From NCBI GenBank assembly GCA_900554215.1, contig USGG01000017.1:1-33311 (forward strand): 33,311 nucleotides of DNA. Direction: 5' to 3'. Below are positions 20,346 to 29,525 of the stretch, piece by piece. The position numbers were made by a program, and so were the translations under genes. A model generated the notes under the pieces. The model did not search any database and was not told the DNA's origin. It was given only the letters and a program-made list of their open reading frames with translations. This DNA comes from an uncultured Megasphaera sp. Lineage in GTDB: Bacteria; Bacillota; Negativicutes; Veillonellales; Megasphaeraceae. Numbering within the stretch: the first letter of the stretch is position 1; every line of letters starts with the position of its first letter.

Positions 20346-22058
20346 ATGGAAAAAGAACGAATAGAGTTGAAGGTTATATTCGGGCTTATATGCGTCGTCT
20401 TTTTAGGCGCCGTTTGCTGTCCCCTGGCTATCTTGCTGAGCAAGTCCTTTTTGCAGGCTTCCGGCGGCGTCGGACTGGAAAATTATCTGGCCGTGCTGAA
20501 CAATGAGGAATTTTTGCTGTCCCTGCGCAACAGCTTCGCCGTATCGGGACTGGAGGCCTTCATCACCGTCGTGCTGGCCTTTGTATTGGCCTATGGCTTT
20601 CATTATACTAAGCTTCCCGAGAAATTTAAGTCTGTCGTACAAATTCTCATTATTCTCCCCATGTTTCTGCCGACGCTGACCTACGGGTTCGCCGTCATCT
20701 ATTCTCTGGGCAAGCAGGGATTGATTACCCAGATGCTCGGGCACCAGCTTTTTTCGATTTACGGCTTCTGGGGCTTGCTCATTTCCTACGTTATTTACAC
20801 GCTGCCGCCGGCCTTTGTCCTGCTGTACAACGCCTTTAAATACGTAGACAAGCACTTCATCATCGTATCGCAGCTCATGGGCGACAGCCCGCTGCGTACG
20901 TTTTACATCACGAGCGTACGGCCCATGATCGGGACGATTGCCGCGGCTTTCATTTTGTCCTTCTTCTTGTCCTTTACGGATTTTGGTATTCCTGCTTCTA
21001 TCGGAGGACAGTACACCGTCGTGGCGACGCAGCTGTACATGGTCATGATGGGCGCCGTGCCTGATTTCCAGTCCGGCTCGGCTATTGCCGTCATCATGCT
21101 GATTCCGTCTATCGTTGCCGTGTGGCTCCTGCGGTTTACAGAACGCTTCAACTTCCGCTACAACAAGATCAGCACCTTTGAATTGGCCGACGATAAGGTA
21201 CGCGATGGTTTCTTTGCCGCCGTGTACGTCGTCGTGATTGCTGCGATCTTCGCTATTTTCGCCATCATGTTCATCGTGCCCTTTATCAAGAGCTGGCCCT
21301 ATCAGGTCGTCTTTACGACGGAAACGCTGCAGCGCATTTTGAGCGACCGATCCATTGAAACGGTATATACGAACTCCGTCATGGTAGCTGCCGCCACGGC
21401 CGTCATCGGCACGGTCCTGGCCTACATGGCCGCCCTGGTCAACGCCCGCTCCCAGCTTCCCGGCGTCTGCAAGATGCTCATGGATGCCTGTGCCATGGTG
21501 ACGAATACCGTTCCCGGTATGGTCCTCGGCGTAGCCTTCTTGTTTGCCTTTACGGGCTCGCCGATTCAGAACACCTTCCTCATCATTATCCTGCTGAATT
21601 CGGTCCGCGAATTTACGACGCCGTATCTCATGATTCAGGCCTCCCTGTCTAAGATCAACATGTCCTGGGAAACGACGGGGGCCCTGATGGGCGATTCGTG
21701 GCTGAAGACGATTTTCCGGGTCATTATCCCCAACACGATGTCTACGGTGTTCCAGATGCTCAGCTATATCTTCATTCAGGCTATGGTTACGATCAGCGCC
21801 ATCATCTTCGTTACCGGCGCCCGCACGATGGTCATGACGACGAAGATCACCCAGGCCCAGTATTTTGAAAAATACGACGAAGTATTCGTCTTGTCCCTGC
21901 TCATTTTCCTGACGAATATCGTCGTCAAGGTTATCTTCGATTATCTGTCAAGCCATGACGATATCGTGCTCCATGTCAAGCTGAAATTCCAAAGCATTTT
22001 CGGCAAAGAGGCGAAGCGGCGGAAGGCCGGCTTGGAAGATTTGCCGGAACGCATATAA
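20346..22058 (+). CDS. 2-aminoethylphosphonate ABC transporter, two-domain permease
   Basis: A 570-residue membrane protein that joins two permease domains in one chain, each with about six helices. The first half has its ABC-contact loop near QLMGDSPLRTFY and the second near GALMGDSWLKTIFRV, a clear internal repeat of the EAA-type loop. One chain can therefore form the whole channel, as in FbpB-type iron permeases; in Salmonella the two halves are separate PhnU and PhnV proteins. It should sit in the inner membrane with two copies of the ATPase. Substrate is inferred from the operon. The ribosome site AAAGGAGAAGG overlaps the end of the preceding gene region. Confidence 0.88.
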   Translation: MEKERIELKVIFGLICVVFLGAVCCPLAILLSKSFLQASGGVGLENYLAVLNNEEFLLSLRNSFAVSGLEAFITVVLAFVLAYGFHYTKLPEKFKSVVQILIILPMFLPTLTYGFAVIYSLGKQGLITQMLGHQLFSIYGFWGLLISYVIYTLPPAFVLLYNAFKYVDKHFIIVSQLMGDSPLRTFYITSVRPMIGTIAAAFILSFFLSFTDFGIPASIGGQYTVVATQLYMVMMGAVPDFQSGSAIAVIMLIPSIVAVWLLRFTERFNFRYNKISTFELADDKVRDGFFAAVYVVVIAAIFAIFAIMFIVPFIKSWPYQVVFTTETLQRILSDRSIETVYTNSVMVAAATAVIGTVLAYMAALVNARSQLPGVCKMLMDACAMVTNTVPGMVLGVAFLFAFTGSPIQNTFLIIILLNSVREFTTPYLMIQASLSKINMSWETTGALMGDSWLKTIFRVIIPNTMSTVFQMLSYIFIQAMVTISAIIFVTGARTMVMTTKITQAQYFEKYDEVFVLSLLIFLTNIVVKVIFDYLSSHDDIVLHVKLKFQSIFGKEAKRRKAGLEDLPERI

Positions 22059-22101
22059 AAATCACAAATATGTATCAGTTACTACGAGGAGGATTTGCAT
22101 C

Positions 22102-23097
22102 ATGAAAAAATGGTACAAGTATTTAATCGCCGGATGTTTGGCCGTTACCATGGCCGCCGGATTTGCCGGCTGCGGCAGCAGCGGCGACAGCGCGTCGGCA
22201 GACGAACAGGTCGTCATCTATACCAACGCTGACCCGGAAGCGCAGGACGCCTTCAAGCATGCCCTGGACAACAATGGATTTGAAGGGAAGTACGTCCTGC
22301 AGGCCTTCGGCACGTCCGAATTAGGCGGCAAGCTCATGGCCGAAGGCACGAATATCGAAGCCGACCTGATTACCATGAGCACCTATTATATCGATTCGGC
22401 TCAGAAGGAAAACAAGATGTTTGCCGACTTGACCTTCGACGCTAAGACCCTGCAGGAAACGCCGTCGTATTACAAGCCGACGACAGGCCAGTTCGGCGCT
22501 ATCTTCGTCAATACGGAAGTGCTGCAGAAGGAAAACCTGCCCATGCCGAAATCTATTAAAGATTTGACCAACCCCGTATATAAAGATAAGATTTCCCTGC
22601 CCGATATCATGGGCTCGTCTACGTCCTGGCTGCTGGCACAGGCTGTGTTCGACGCTTACGGCGAACAGGAAGGCGCAGCTGTCTTGAAACAGCTCGAAGC
22701 CAACGCCGGCCCGCACATGGAAAAATCCGGCTCGGGTCCCCTCAAAAAAGTGAAGGCCGGCGAAGTGGCTGTCGGCTTCGGCCTCCGTCATCAGGGCCTG
22801 ATGGAAGAACAGAAGGGCCTGCCCATTAAAGTCGTCGACCCGACGGAAGGCAACTTCTTCCTCACCGAAGGCGTAGCCGTTATCAATAAGGCCGACAGCA
22901 AGAAGAAAGAGCTGGCTATGAAAATGGCCGAATGCATCATCAAGAACAGCCGTCAGGAACTGCTCAAATTCTACCCCATGGCCCTGTATGAAGGCGAAAC
23001 CGTAGACAAGACCTTCGAGCCGGCCTATCCGAAGCAGTACAAGGAAGCGCTGACCGTAGACCTCTTGAAAAAGCATCAGCAGCTCATTAAAGGATAA
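22102..23097 (+). CDS. phnS: 2-aminoethylphosphonate-binding lipoprotein of the ABC transporter
   Basis: A 331-residue extracellular solute-binding protein. A lipoprotein signal with FAGC places the lipidated cysteine at C24; a Ser/Gly/Asp linker follows. The mature part has the family 1 start VVIYTNADPE, then TLTF-like core strands, MSTYYID and the hinge segment GPHMEKSGSGPLKKV, and belongs to the iron/putrescine/phosphonate class. It should capture the substrate outside the inner membrane and deliver it to the permease. AGGAGGA precedes the ATG, 43 bases after the permease stop. Ligand identity rests on phnW and phnX downstream. Confidence 0.87.
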   Translation: MKKWYKYLIAGCLAVTMAAGFAGCGSSGDSASADEQVVIYTNADPEAQDAFKHALDNNGFEGKYVLQAFGTSELGGKLMAEGTNIEADLITMSTYYIDSAQKENKMFADLTFDAKTLQETPSYYKPTTGQFGAIFVNTEVLQKENLPMPKSIKDLTNPVYKDKISLPDIMGSSTSWLLAQAVFDAYGEQEGAAVLKQLEANAGPHMEKSGSGPLKKVKAGEVAVGFGLRHQGLMEEQKGLPIKVVDPTEGNFFLTEGVAVINKADSKKKELAMKMAECIIKNSRQELLKFYPMALYEGETVDKTFEPAYPKQYKEALTVDLLKKHQQLIKG

Positions 23098-23122
23098 TTA
23101 AAGAGAAAGCAGGTAACGAATC

Positions 23123-24223
23123 ATGGACAGAAACAAGTATAAATTGCTCACTCCGGGGCCGCTTACGACGACGGAAACGGTAAAAGAAGAAATGCTCGTC
23201 GACTTGTGCACCTGGGACGACGACTATAAGCGCATGACCCAGGAAATCCGGGCGGAGCTCCTCCGCCTGGCCCATGCGGAAGCAGGCTACACGACAGTAC
23301 TCATGCAGGGCAGCGGCACCTTCGGCGTAGAAGCCGTCTTGTCCAGCGTCATCAAGGATACGGACAAGCTTCTCATTGCCGTCAACGGCGCGTACAGCAA
23401 GCGCATGGCGGAAATCTGCCGCTATCACCGCCTTCCCTACGCCGTCGTTGAAACGGCGTACGACGCGATTCCCAAGGCTGACGCCATTGAGGAAGCCTTG
23501 AAAGCCGACCCGGCCATTACCCATATTTCTATGGTTCACAGCGAGACGACGACGGGTATTCTCAACGATATTGCCGCCGTCGGTGAAGTGGCGAAGAAGT
23601 ACGGCAAGAAATTTATCGTCGACGCCATGAGCAGCTTCGGCGGCGTCGATATCGACGTGCCGGCTCTGGGGATTACGTACCTCATCAGCAGCGCCAACAA
23701 GTGCGTCCAGGGCGTGCCGGGCTTCTCCTTCATCATCGCGAAGGAAGCCGACTTGAAGGAAACGAAGGGCACGGCCCGCAGCTTGTCCCTAGACGTATAC
23801 GCCCAGTGGGAAACGATGGAACAGGACGGCGGCAAATGGCGCTTCACGTCGCCGACACACGTCGTCGCAGCCTTCCATAAGGCGCTGGAAGAACTGCGCG
23901 CTGAAGGCGGCATTGCGGCCCGTCACGAACGGTACGCCCGCACGAACGCTGCCCTTCGCGAAGGGATGGAAGCCCTGGGCTTTACGGCGTATATCAATAA
24001 AGACGTGCAGGGGCCGATCATTACGACCTTCCTGTATCCGGAAACCATGTCCTTCGACTTCCAGGATATGTACGCTTTCCTGAAAGAACGGGGATACGTC
24101 ATCTATCCGGGCAAGCTGACGGCTCAGGATACGTTCCGCCTCGGCAATATCGGCGAAATTTACGACGAAGACGTACAGAAGATTTTACAGATTTTCACAG
24201 ATTATATGAAGGGATTGAAGTAA
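23123..24223 (+). CDS. phnW: 2-aminoethylphosphonate-pyruvate transaminase
   Basis: A 366-residue PLP enzyme that transfers the amino group of 2-aminoethylphosphonate to pyruvate, giving phosphonoacetaldehyde and L-alanine in the cytoplasm. It begins with the family text LLTPGPLTTT (8-17). MQGSGTFGVEAVLS (61-74) should bind the PLP phosphate, VDAMSSFGG (166-174) supplies the Asp under the ring, and K193 in SSANKC is the PLP lysine. Length is normal. The gene lies 25 bases after the binding-protein gene and 4 bases before phnX, so the product of one enzyme is the substrate of the next within one transcript. Confidence 0.95.
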   Translation: MDRNKYKLLTPGPLTTTETVKEEMLVDLCTWDDDYKRMTQEIRAELLRLAHAEAGYTTVLMQGSGTFGVEAVLSSVIKDTDKLLIAVNGAYSKRMAEICRYHRLPYAVVETAYDAIPKADAIEEALKADPAITHISMVHSETTTGILNDIAAVGEVAKKYGKKFIVDAMSSFGGVDIDVPALGITYLISSANKCVQGVPGFSFIIAKEADLKETKGTARSLSLDVYAQWETMEQDGGKWRFTSPTHVVAAFHKALEELRAEGGIAARHERYARTNAALREGMEALGFTAYINKDVQGPIITTFLYPETMSFDFQDMYAFLKERGYVIYPGKLTAQDTFRLGNIGEIYDEDVQKILQIFTDYMKGLK

Positions 24224-24227
24224 GACG

Positions 24228-25010
24228 ATGAAAATAGAAGGAATTATCTTTGACTGGGCCGGCACGACAGTCGACTTCGGCTGCATGGCTCCTGTCCGGG
24301 CTTTTATGGACAGCTTTGCCGCCAACGGCGTAACCGTTACGGAAGAAGAAACGAGAAAGCCCATGGGAATGCTCAAACGCGACCATATCCGCACCATGCT
24401 TTCCATGGAACGCATCGGCGCGGCATGGAAAGAAGCAAATGGCAGCGCTTGGGCAGAAGAAGACGTAGAAAAAGTGTACAGCCATTTTGAACCGGAGCTG
24501 TTATCGACCCTTGTCAGCTATTCGAAAGTGAAGCCCGGCGTCATCGAGACGGTAGCCAAGCTTCGGGCTATGGGGCTGGCCATCGGCTCGACGACGGGAT
24601 ATACGGATGTCATGATGGACATCGTCGTCAAAGCCGCGGCGGACCAGGGCTATGAGCCGGACTGCTGGTTTTCCCCTGATTCGACGGACGGCAAGGGGCG
24701 CCCCTATCCCTATATGATCTTTAAAAACATGATGAAGCTGGGCCTGTCGGACGTGCGCTGCGTCGTCAAGGTCGGCGATACCGTGTCGGATATTACAGAA
24801 GGCAAGGCCGCCGGCGTCTGGTCCGTCGGCATTATCGACGGCAGTTCCGTCATGGGGATGAACGAGGACCAGTTCAACGCCTTGAGCGAAGAAGAAAAAA
24901 CGCGGAAGCGTCAGGATGTGCGGGCCGTATTTGAAGGAGCCGGCGCAGACTACGTTATCCAGGATATTACAGAATTACCGGCCGTCGTTGAAGCGATTCA
25001 GCATCGGTAA
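24228..25010 (+). CDS. phnX: Phosphonoacetaldehyde hydrolase (phosphonatase)
   Basis: A 260-residue HAD-superfamily enzyme that splits the C-P bond of phosphonoacetaldehyde into acetaldehyde and phosphate. The nucleophile is D9 in DWAGTTVDFG. The Schiff-base lysine is K50 in MGMLKRDHI, a feature unique to phosphonatases among HAD enzymes. KVGDTVSDI carries the magnesium-binding acid of motif IV. The start follows the phnW stop by 4 bases and its ribosome site (GAAGGGATTGAAG) lies within the phnW end. It completes a self-contained route from 2-aminoethylphosphonate to phosphate and acetaldehyde; a terminator follows. Confidence 0.95.
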   Translation: MKIEGIIFDWAGTTVDFGCMAPVRAFMDSFAANGVTVTEEETRKPMGMLKRDHIRTMLSMERIGAAWKEANGSAWAEEDVEKVYSHFEPELLSTLVSYSKVKPGVIETVAKLRAMGLAIGSTTGYTDVMMDIVVKAAADQGYEPDCWFSPDSTDGKGRPYPYMIFKNMMKLGLSDVRCVVKVGDTVSDITEGKAAGVWSVGIIDGSSVMGMNEDQFNALSEEEKTRKRQDVRAVFEGAGADYVIQDITELPAVVEAIQHR

Positions 25011-25021
25011 TGCCTCTCCCT

Positions 25022-25055
25022 GCCTGCCGTGCAGCAATGTGCGGCGGGCTTTTTA
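25022..25055 (+). terminator. Terminator of the phosphonate operon
   Basis: GCCTGCCG (25022-25029) pairs with CGGCGGGC (25042-25049), with a 12-base loop, then TTTTTAT. Confidence 0.85.
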
Positions 25056-25137
25056 TCATTTCCGGAAGGATTCGGGGATAACTCAGCAGTTCTTATTTTG
25101 TATACAGTATTTATTCCGTATATAACGATTCCTTCTC

Positions 25138-25165
25138 TTGTAATGTTTTCCTATTTTGTTATAAT
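25138..25165 (+). promoter_or_regulatory. Promoter of the pyruvate carboxylase gene
   Basis: TTGTAA (25138-25143), 16-base spacer, TATAAT (25160-25165). The leader to the ATG is about 75 bases, AT-rich, and shows no clear riboswitch fold. Confidence 0.75.
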
Positions 25166-25247
25166 TAAAACTACAGTGAAAAGAAAGGGTAATATACCTA
25201 TTATTCATTGTTATGTATTGTAAATCATTACTCAGGAGGGTATTTTC

Positions 25248-28200
25248 ATGAGAAAAATTCGTTCGGTTTTAGTTGCCAACCGTGGGGAAATCGCTATCCG
25301 CGTATTCCGGGCTTGTAATGAATTGGGAATCCGCACCGTAGCTATTTACTCCAAGGAAGATTCGCTGTCGCTGCACCGTTTCCGTGCAGACGAATCCTAT
25401 CTGGTTGGGGAAGGTAAGAAACCGGTAGATGCATATTTAGATATTGAAGATATTATCCGCATTGCCCATGAACACGACGTAGACGCTATCCATCCGGGGT
25501 ACGGCTTCTTGTCCGAAAACGCTGATTTGGCGAAGCGCTGCGAAGAAGAAGGCATTATTTTCATTGGGCCTAAGGTCGAACATCTCATCATGTTCGGCGA
25601 TAAAATCAACGCCCGTATTCAGGCTAAAAAAGCGGGCATCCAGTATATTCCCGGCAGCGACGGCCCGGTTATGAATTATGAAGAAGTCGAAAAATTCGCC
25701 CGCGAAGAAGGCTTCCCCATCATGCTCAAAGCCGTCAACGGCGGCGGCGGCCGCGGCATGCGCATGGTCAGCCGCATGGTGGACCTGAAAGACGCTTACG
25801 ACCGGGCGAAGTCGGAAGCCAAGCTGGCCTTCGGCAACGACGAAATTTATTTGGAAAAGTGCATCGTTAACCCGAAGCACATTGAAGTTCAGGTTATGGG
25901 CGATGAATACGGCAATGTCATTCACTTGTTTGAACGTGACTGCTCTATCCAGCGCCGTCACCAGAAGGTAGTCGAAATCGCTCCGGCCTTCTCCTTGTCG
26001 GAAAAGCTTCGCCATGACATCTGCGCCGCGGCGATCAAGCTCATGAAGAACGTCAACTATGTCAATGCCGGCACGGTCGAATTCCTTGTTACGCCTGATG
26101 AAAAATTCTACTTTATCGAAGTTAACCCCCGCGTACAGGTAGAACATACTGTCACGGAAATGATCACGGGTATCGATATTGTACAGACCCAGATAAAAGT
26201 GGCCGAAGGCTATGCGCTGGACAGCAAGGAAATTGCCATTCCGTCGCAGGAATCGATTCATTGCCAGGGCAACGCCATCCAGTGCCGTATTACGACAGAA
26301 GACCCGATGAACAACTTTATGCCGGATTCGGGCAAAATTATGGTATACCGCAGCGGCGGCGGCTTCGGCGTCCGTCTCGACAGCGGCAATGCGTATACCG
26401 GCGCGATTATTACGCCGTACTATGATTCCCTTCTCGTTAAGGCTACGACATATGCGCTGACCCATGAAGGGGCTGTGCAGAAAATGCTGCGTACGCTGAA
26501 AGAATTCCGTATCCGCGGCGTTAAGACGAACATCGGCTTCCTCATCAACGTGCTGAAATCGCCGGAATTCGTGGACGGTTCGTACAATGTCAACTTCATT
26601 GACAACCATCCGGAACTGTTTAACCTGCCCGTCGTACAGGACCGCGGCACGAAGCTGCTGAAATACATCGGTGAAACGACGATTAACGGCTATGCTGGCA
26701 CTGGTCATCAGGAAAAACCGGAATTCGAACGATTGGAAATGCCGACAGCTGTAGCAGGTGAGTATCCGGCCGGCACGAAGCAGATTTTCGATTCCATGGG
26801 GCCGGAAAAGTTCTCCAAGTGGATTCTCGACCAGAAAAAAGTTTTGGTTACGGATACGACGATGCGTGACGCCCATCAGTCCCTGATGGCTACCCGCGTC
26901 CGCACCATCGATATGCTCCGCGTCCTTGAAACGGCATCCAAGAAGCTGCCGCAGTTCTTCTCCTACGAATGCTGGGGCGGTGCGACCTTCGACGTTGCCT
27001 ATCGCTTCCTCTATGAAGATCCGTGGGAACGCCTCCGCCAGATGCGCGAAAAAGCGCCGAACATTTTGCTTCAGATGCTTATTCGCGGTGCAAACGCCGT
27101 AGGCTATACAAGCTATCCGGATAACGTCGTCAAGAACTTCGTCGAATTGTCGGCTAAGAATGGTATCGACGTATTCCGTATTTTCGACAGCCTCAACAGT
27201 CTGGACAATATGTACGGCACCATTCAGGCCGTCCGCGAAACGGGCAAGATCGCTGAAGTCGCTTTGTGCTACACCGGCGATATTCTCGACAGCTCCCGTA
27301 CGAAATACGATTTGGCGTACTACCTGAATATGGCAAAGGAACTGCAGAACGCCGGCGCCAACATCATCGCCATCAAGGATATGGCCGGTCTGCTCAAGCC
27401 GGAAGCGGCATACCGCCTCGTTTCGGCTCTGAAAGAAACAGTCGACCTGCCGATCCACCTCCATACGCACGACGGCTCGGGCAACGGCGTCGCGACATTG
27501 AGCCGCGCCGTGGCTGCCAACGTCGATATTGTCGACGCAGCCTACTCGTCCTTTGCCGGCGGCACGAGCCAGCCGAGCATGAACACGCTGTACTATGCGC
27601 TGAGCGGCACCGACCGCCAGCCCGATTTGGACATCGACGCTATGGAAGAAATGTCCCGCTACTGGGCGACGGTACGTCCGTACTACAAGGGCGTAGACAA
27701 GGCCGAACCGTTCCCCAACACGGAAGTATACCAGCATGAAATGCCTGGCGGACAGTTCTCCAACCTCCGTCAGCAGGCGAAAGCCGTCGGCCTCGGTGAA
27801 AAATGGAACGACATCAAGAAGATGTATCACGACGTCAACATGATGTTCGGCGATATCGTCAAGGTCACGCCGTCGTCTAAAGTTGTCGGCGACATGACGC
27901 TGTTCATGGTACAGAACGACCTGACGGAACAGGATATCTACGAAAAGGGCGATATCCTCAACTTCCCGCAGTCTGTTGTAGAATTCTTCGAAGGCCGTCT
28001 GGGCATTCCTTATCAGGGCTTCCCTGAAAAGCTGCAGTCCATCATCCTGAAGGGCCGCAAGCCTTTGACGGAACGTCCGGGCAAGAGCCTGGCTCCCGTA
28101 GACTTCGAAGCCGTTCGCAAAAAGCTGGCCGGCGCGGGCTACAAGCATGAAGACGAAGATATCAACGCATACTGCCAGTACGAAAAGGTATTCAAGGATT

Positions 28201-28682
28201 ACAATGAAAACGTCAAGCTGTACGGCGATGTAAGCGTATTGGATACGCCGACCTTCTTCTTCGGCATGAAGAAAAATGAAGAAATCCACGTTGAAATCGA
28301 AAAAGGCAAGGATTTGGTCATCACGATGATCAACATCAGCGATCCTGACGAAAGCGGCATGCGTACCATTACGTTTATGTTCAACGGCATCGAACGCGAA
28401 ATCCAGGTACAGGATAAGAGCGTCGACATGAAGACCGTGACGAGACGCAAAGCTGATCCGTCTAAGGTAGGCGATATCGGCGCTACCTTGTCCGGCTCCG
28501 TCGTCAACGTCCTCGTATCGCCGGGTCAGAAGGTCAAGAAGGGCGACGACCTCGTCGTAACAGAAGCTATGAAGATGGAAACGACCATTACGTCTCCTAT
28601 CGACGGCACCATCGGCGAAATCTACGTCACGAAGGGCCAGGCCATTATCAGCGGCGACTGCCTCCTGGAAGTATTAGCCTAA
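25248..28682 (+). CDS. pyc: Pyruvate carboxylase
   Basis: A 1144-residue biotin enzyme, full length for the one-chain form. It carboxylates pyruvate to oxaloacetate using ATP and bicarbonate. The biotin carboxylase domain (1 to about 455) has the ATP loop GGGGRGMR and the catalytic HxxVQVMGD and VEHTVTEMITG segments. The carboxyltransferase TIM barrel (from about 530) starts with DTTMRDAHQSL and has HTHDGSGNG, with metal-binding histidines. The biotinylated lysine is K1109 in EAMKMET, 35 residues from the end. The reaction supplies C4 acids and is expected in anaerobes that make propionate or succinate. It has its own promoter and terminator and is therefore a single-gene unit. Confidence 0.97.
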   Translation: MRKIRSVLVANRGEIAIRVFRACNELGIRTVAIYSKEDSLSLHRFRADESYLVGEGKKPVDAYLDIEDIIRIAHEHDVDAIHPGYGFLSENADLAKRCEEEGIIFIGPKVEHLIMFGDKINARIQAKKAGIQYIPGSDGPVMNYEEVEKFAREEGFPIMLKAVNGGGGRGMRMVSRMVDLKDAYDRAKSEAKLAFGNDEIYLEKCIVNPKHIEVQVMGDEYGNVIHLFERDCSIQRRHQKVVEIAPAFSLSEKLRHDICAAAIKLMKNVNYVNAGTVEFLVTPDEKFYFIEVNPRVQVEHTVTEMITGIDIVQTQIKVAEGYALDSKEIAIPSQESIHCQGNAIQCRITTEDPMNNFMPDSGKIMVYRSGGGFGVRLDSGNAYTGAIITPYYDSLLVKATTYALTHEGAVQKMLRTLKEFRIRGVKTNIGFLINVLKSPEFVDGSYNVNFIDNHPELFNLPVVQDRGTKLLKYIGETTINGYAGTGHQEKPEFERLEMPTAVAGEYPAGTKQIFDSMGPEKFSKWILDQKKVLVTDTTMRDAHQSLMATRVRTIDMLRVLETASKKLPQFFSYECWGGATFDVAYRFLYEDPWERLRQMREKAPNILLQMLIRGANAVGYTSYPDNVVKNFVELSAKNGIDVFRIFDSLNSLDNMYGTIQAVRETGKIAEVALCYTGDILDSSRTKYDLAYYLNMAKELQNAGANIIAIKDMAGLLKPEAAYRLVSALKETVDLPIHLHTHDGSGNGVATLSRAVAANVDIVDAAYSSFAGGTSQPSMNTLYYALSGTDRQPDLDIDAMEEMSRYWATVRPYYKGVDKAEPFPNTEVYQHEMPGGQFSNLRQQAKAVGLGEKWNDIKKMYHDVNMMFGDIVKVTPSSKVVGDMTLFMVQNDLTEQDIYEKGDILNFPQSVVEFFEGRLGIPYQGFPEKLQSIILKGRKPLTERPGKSLAPVDFEAVRKKLAGAGYKHEDEDINAYCQYEKVFKDYNENVKLYGDVSVLDTPTFFFGMKKNEEIHVEIEKGKDLVITMINISDPDESGMRTITFMFNGIEREIQVQDKSVDMKTVTRRKADPSKVGDIGATLSGSVVNVLVSPGQKVKKGDDLVVTEAMKMETTITSPIDGTIGEIYVTKGQAIISGDCLLEVLA

Positions 28683-28713
28683 TAGAATATATCACTGCTG
28701 AACAGGCAGGAAA

Positions 28714-28748
28714 AAAACGCCAAGCATGCATTCCGTGCTTGGCGTTTT
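28714..28748 (+). terminator. Terminator of pyc
   Basis: A perfect 13-bp stem (28714-28726 with 28736-28748), 9-base loop, A-run before and TTTT at its end. Confidence 0.9.
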
Positions 28749-28767
28749 GGTTATAGGTCCTGGAATA

Positions 28768-28776
28768 TGGTATAAT
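28768..28776 (+). promoter_or_regulatory. Extended -10 promoter of the DUF5714 operon
   Basis: TGGTATAAT (28768-28776), with no clear -35. It is the same element seen before the macro/CpXC pair and the nitroreductase gene. Confidence 0.6.
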
Positions 28777-28802
28777 GAGACTCATCTTAAGGAGGATAGA
28801 GA

Positions 28803-29525
28803 ATGGAAGAATGTTTGATCTGCGGCCGTCCCCTCGTATACAAGACGACGGAGCAGCCCGTAGAGTGCGTTGTATGCCGTCGGCGTTTTTTCAGCCGCGT
28901 TTCCTGTGAAGGCGGGCATTATATTTGTGACGATTGCCATGGAAAGGACGCCATTGCCTGGATAGAAGCGTATTGCCTCCGGTCTGAAGAAAAAGATCCC
29001 GTAGCAGTCGCTAAAGCGCTTATGGATCAGCCCTATGTGCACATGCATGGAAATGAGCACCACGTGCTCGTCGGAGCGGCGCTGCTTACGGCGTATTATC
29101 ATTCCGGCGGTGCCGTGTCCTTTGATGAGGCTATGGCGGAAATTGTACGGCGCGGCCGTGAAGTGCCCGGCGGGGCATGCGGTTTTTGGGGCGCCTGCGG
29201 TGCGGCCGTCAGCGCGGGAATTTTTGTTTCCGTCGTCACCGGGGCGACGCCTTTGTCGCAGGACGCGTGGGGCCTGGCCAATACGATGACCTCCCGGGCG
29301 TTAGCGGCTATCGGGGACATAGGAGGGCCGCGGTGCTGCAAACGTGATTCCTTCACGGCAATTTGTCAGGCCGTCTCCTTTTGCCGGGAGAAGCTGGGCG
29401 TGACGATGGAGATGCCGGAATCGATAGAATGTACGTACTATGTCAATAATAATCAGTGTTTAGGCCGGCGGTGCCCATATCATCCGAAAAGCGGCGGCCG
29501 GAAACAAGAAAAGGAGAACACATGA
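28803..29525 (+). CDS. DUF5714-family cysteine-rich protein
   Basis: A 240-residue protein. The first 46 residues form a small cysteine-rich module with C4/C7, C22/C25, C35 and C42/C45, probably binding zinc. The second part matches what I know as DUF5714: HMHGNEHHVLVGAALL, then GGACGFWGACGAAVSAG, GATPLSQDAWG and GGPRCCKRDS, with further cysteines near the end (NNNQCLGRRCPYH). The many conserved Cys and His residues suggest a metal or iron-sulfur enzyme; no reaction is established. It is the first gene of a four-gene run, and its TGA overlaps the next ATG. AAGGAGGA precedes the ATG. Confidence 0.78.
   Translation: MEECLICGRPLVYKTTEQPVECVVCRRRFFSRVSCEGGHYICDDCHGKDAIAWIEAYCLRSEEKDPVAVAKALMDQPYVHMHGNEHHVLVGAALLTAYYHSGGAVSFDEAMAEIVRRGREVPGGACGFWGACGAAVSAGIFVSVVTGATPLSQDAWGLANTMTSRALAAIGDIGGPRCCKRDSFTAICQAVSFCREKLGVTMEMPESIECTYYVNNNQCLGRRCPYHPKSGGRKQEKENT

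Noticed and set aside
25166..25247. Leader of pyc considered for a riboswitch or T-box
   Set aside because: Only about 75 AT-rich bases, with no conserved box or stable stem visible.
25437..28289. A 950-codon open frame antisense to pyruvate carboxylase
   Set aside because: It lies wholly opposite a clear gene, and its composition (rich in Arg, His, Phe, Val, Asp) is what the strongly biased pyc codons give in reverse. No ribosome site or family motif is seen.
29456..29521. Longer start for the iron-sulfur protein
   Set aside because: The extra 22 residues lie inside the DUF5714 gene; the ATG at 29522 has a proper ribosome site and ATGA overlap.
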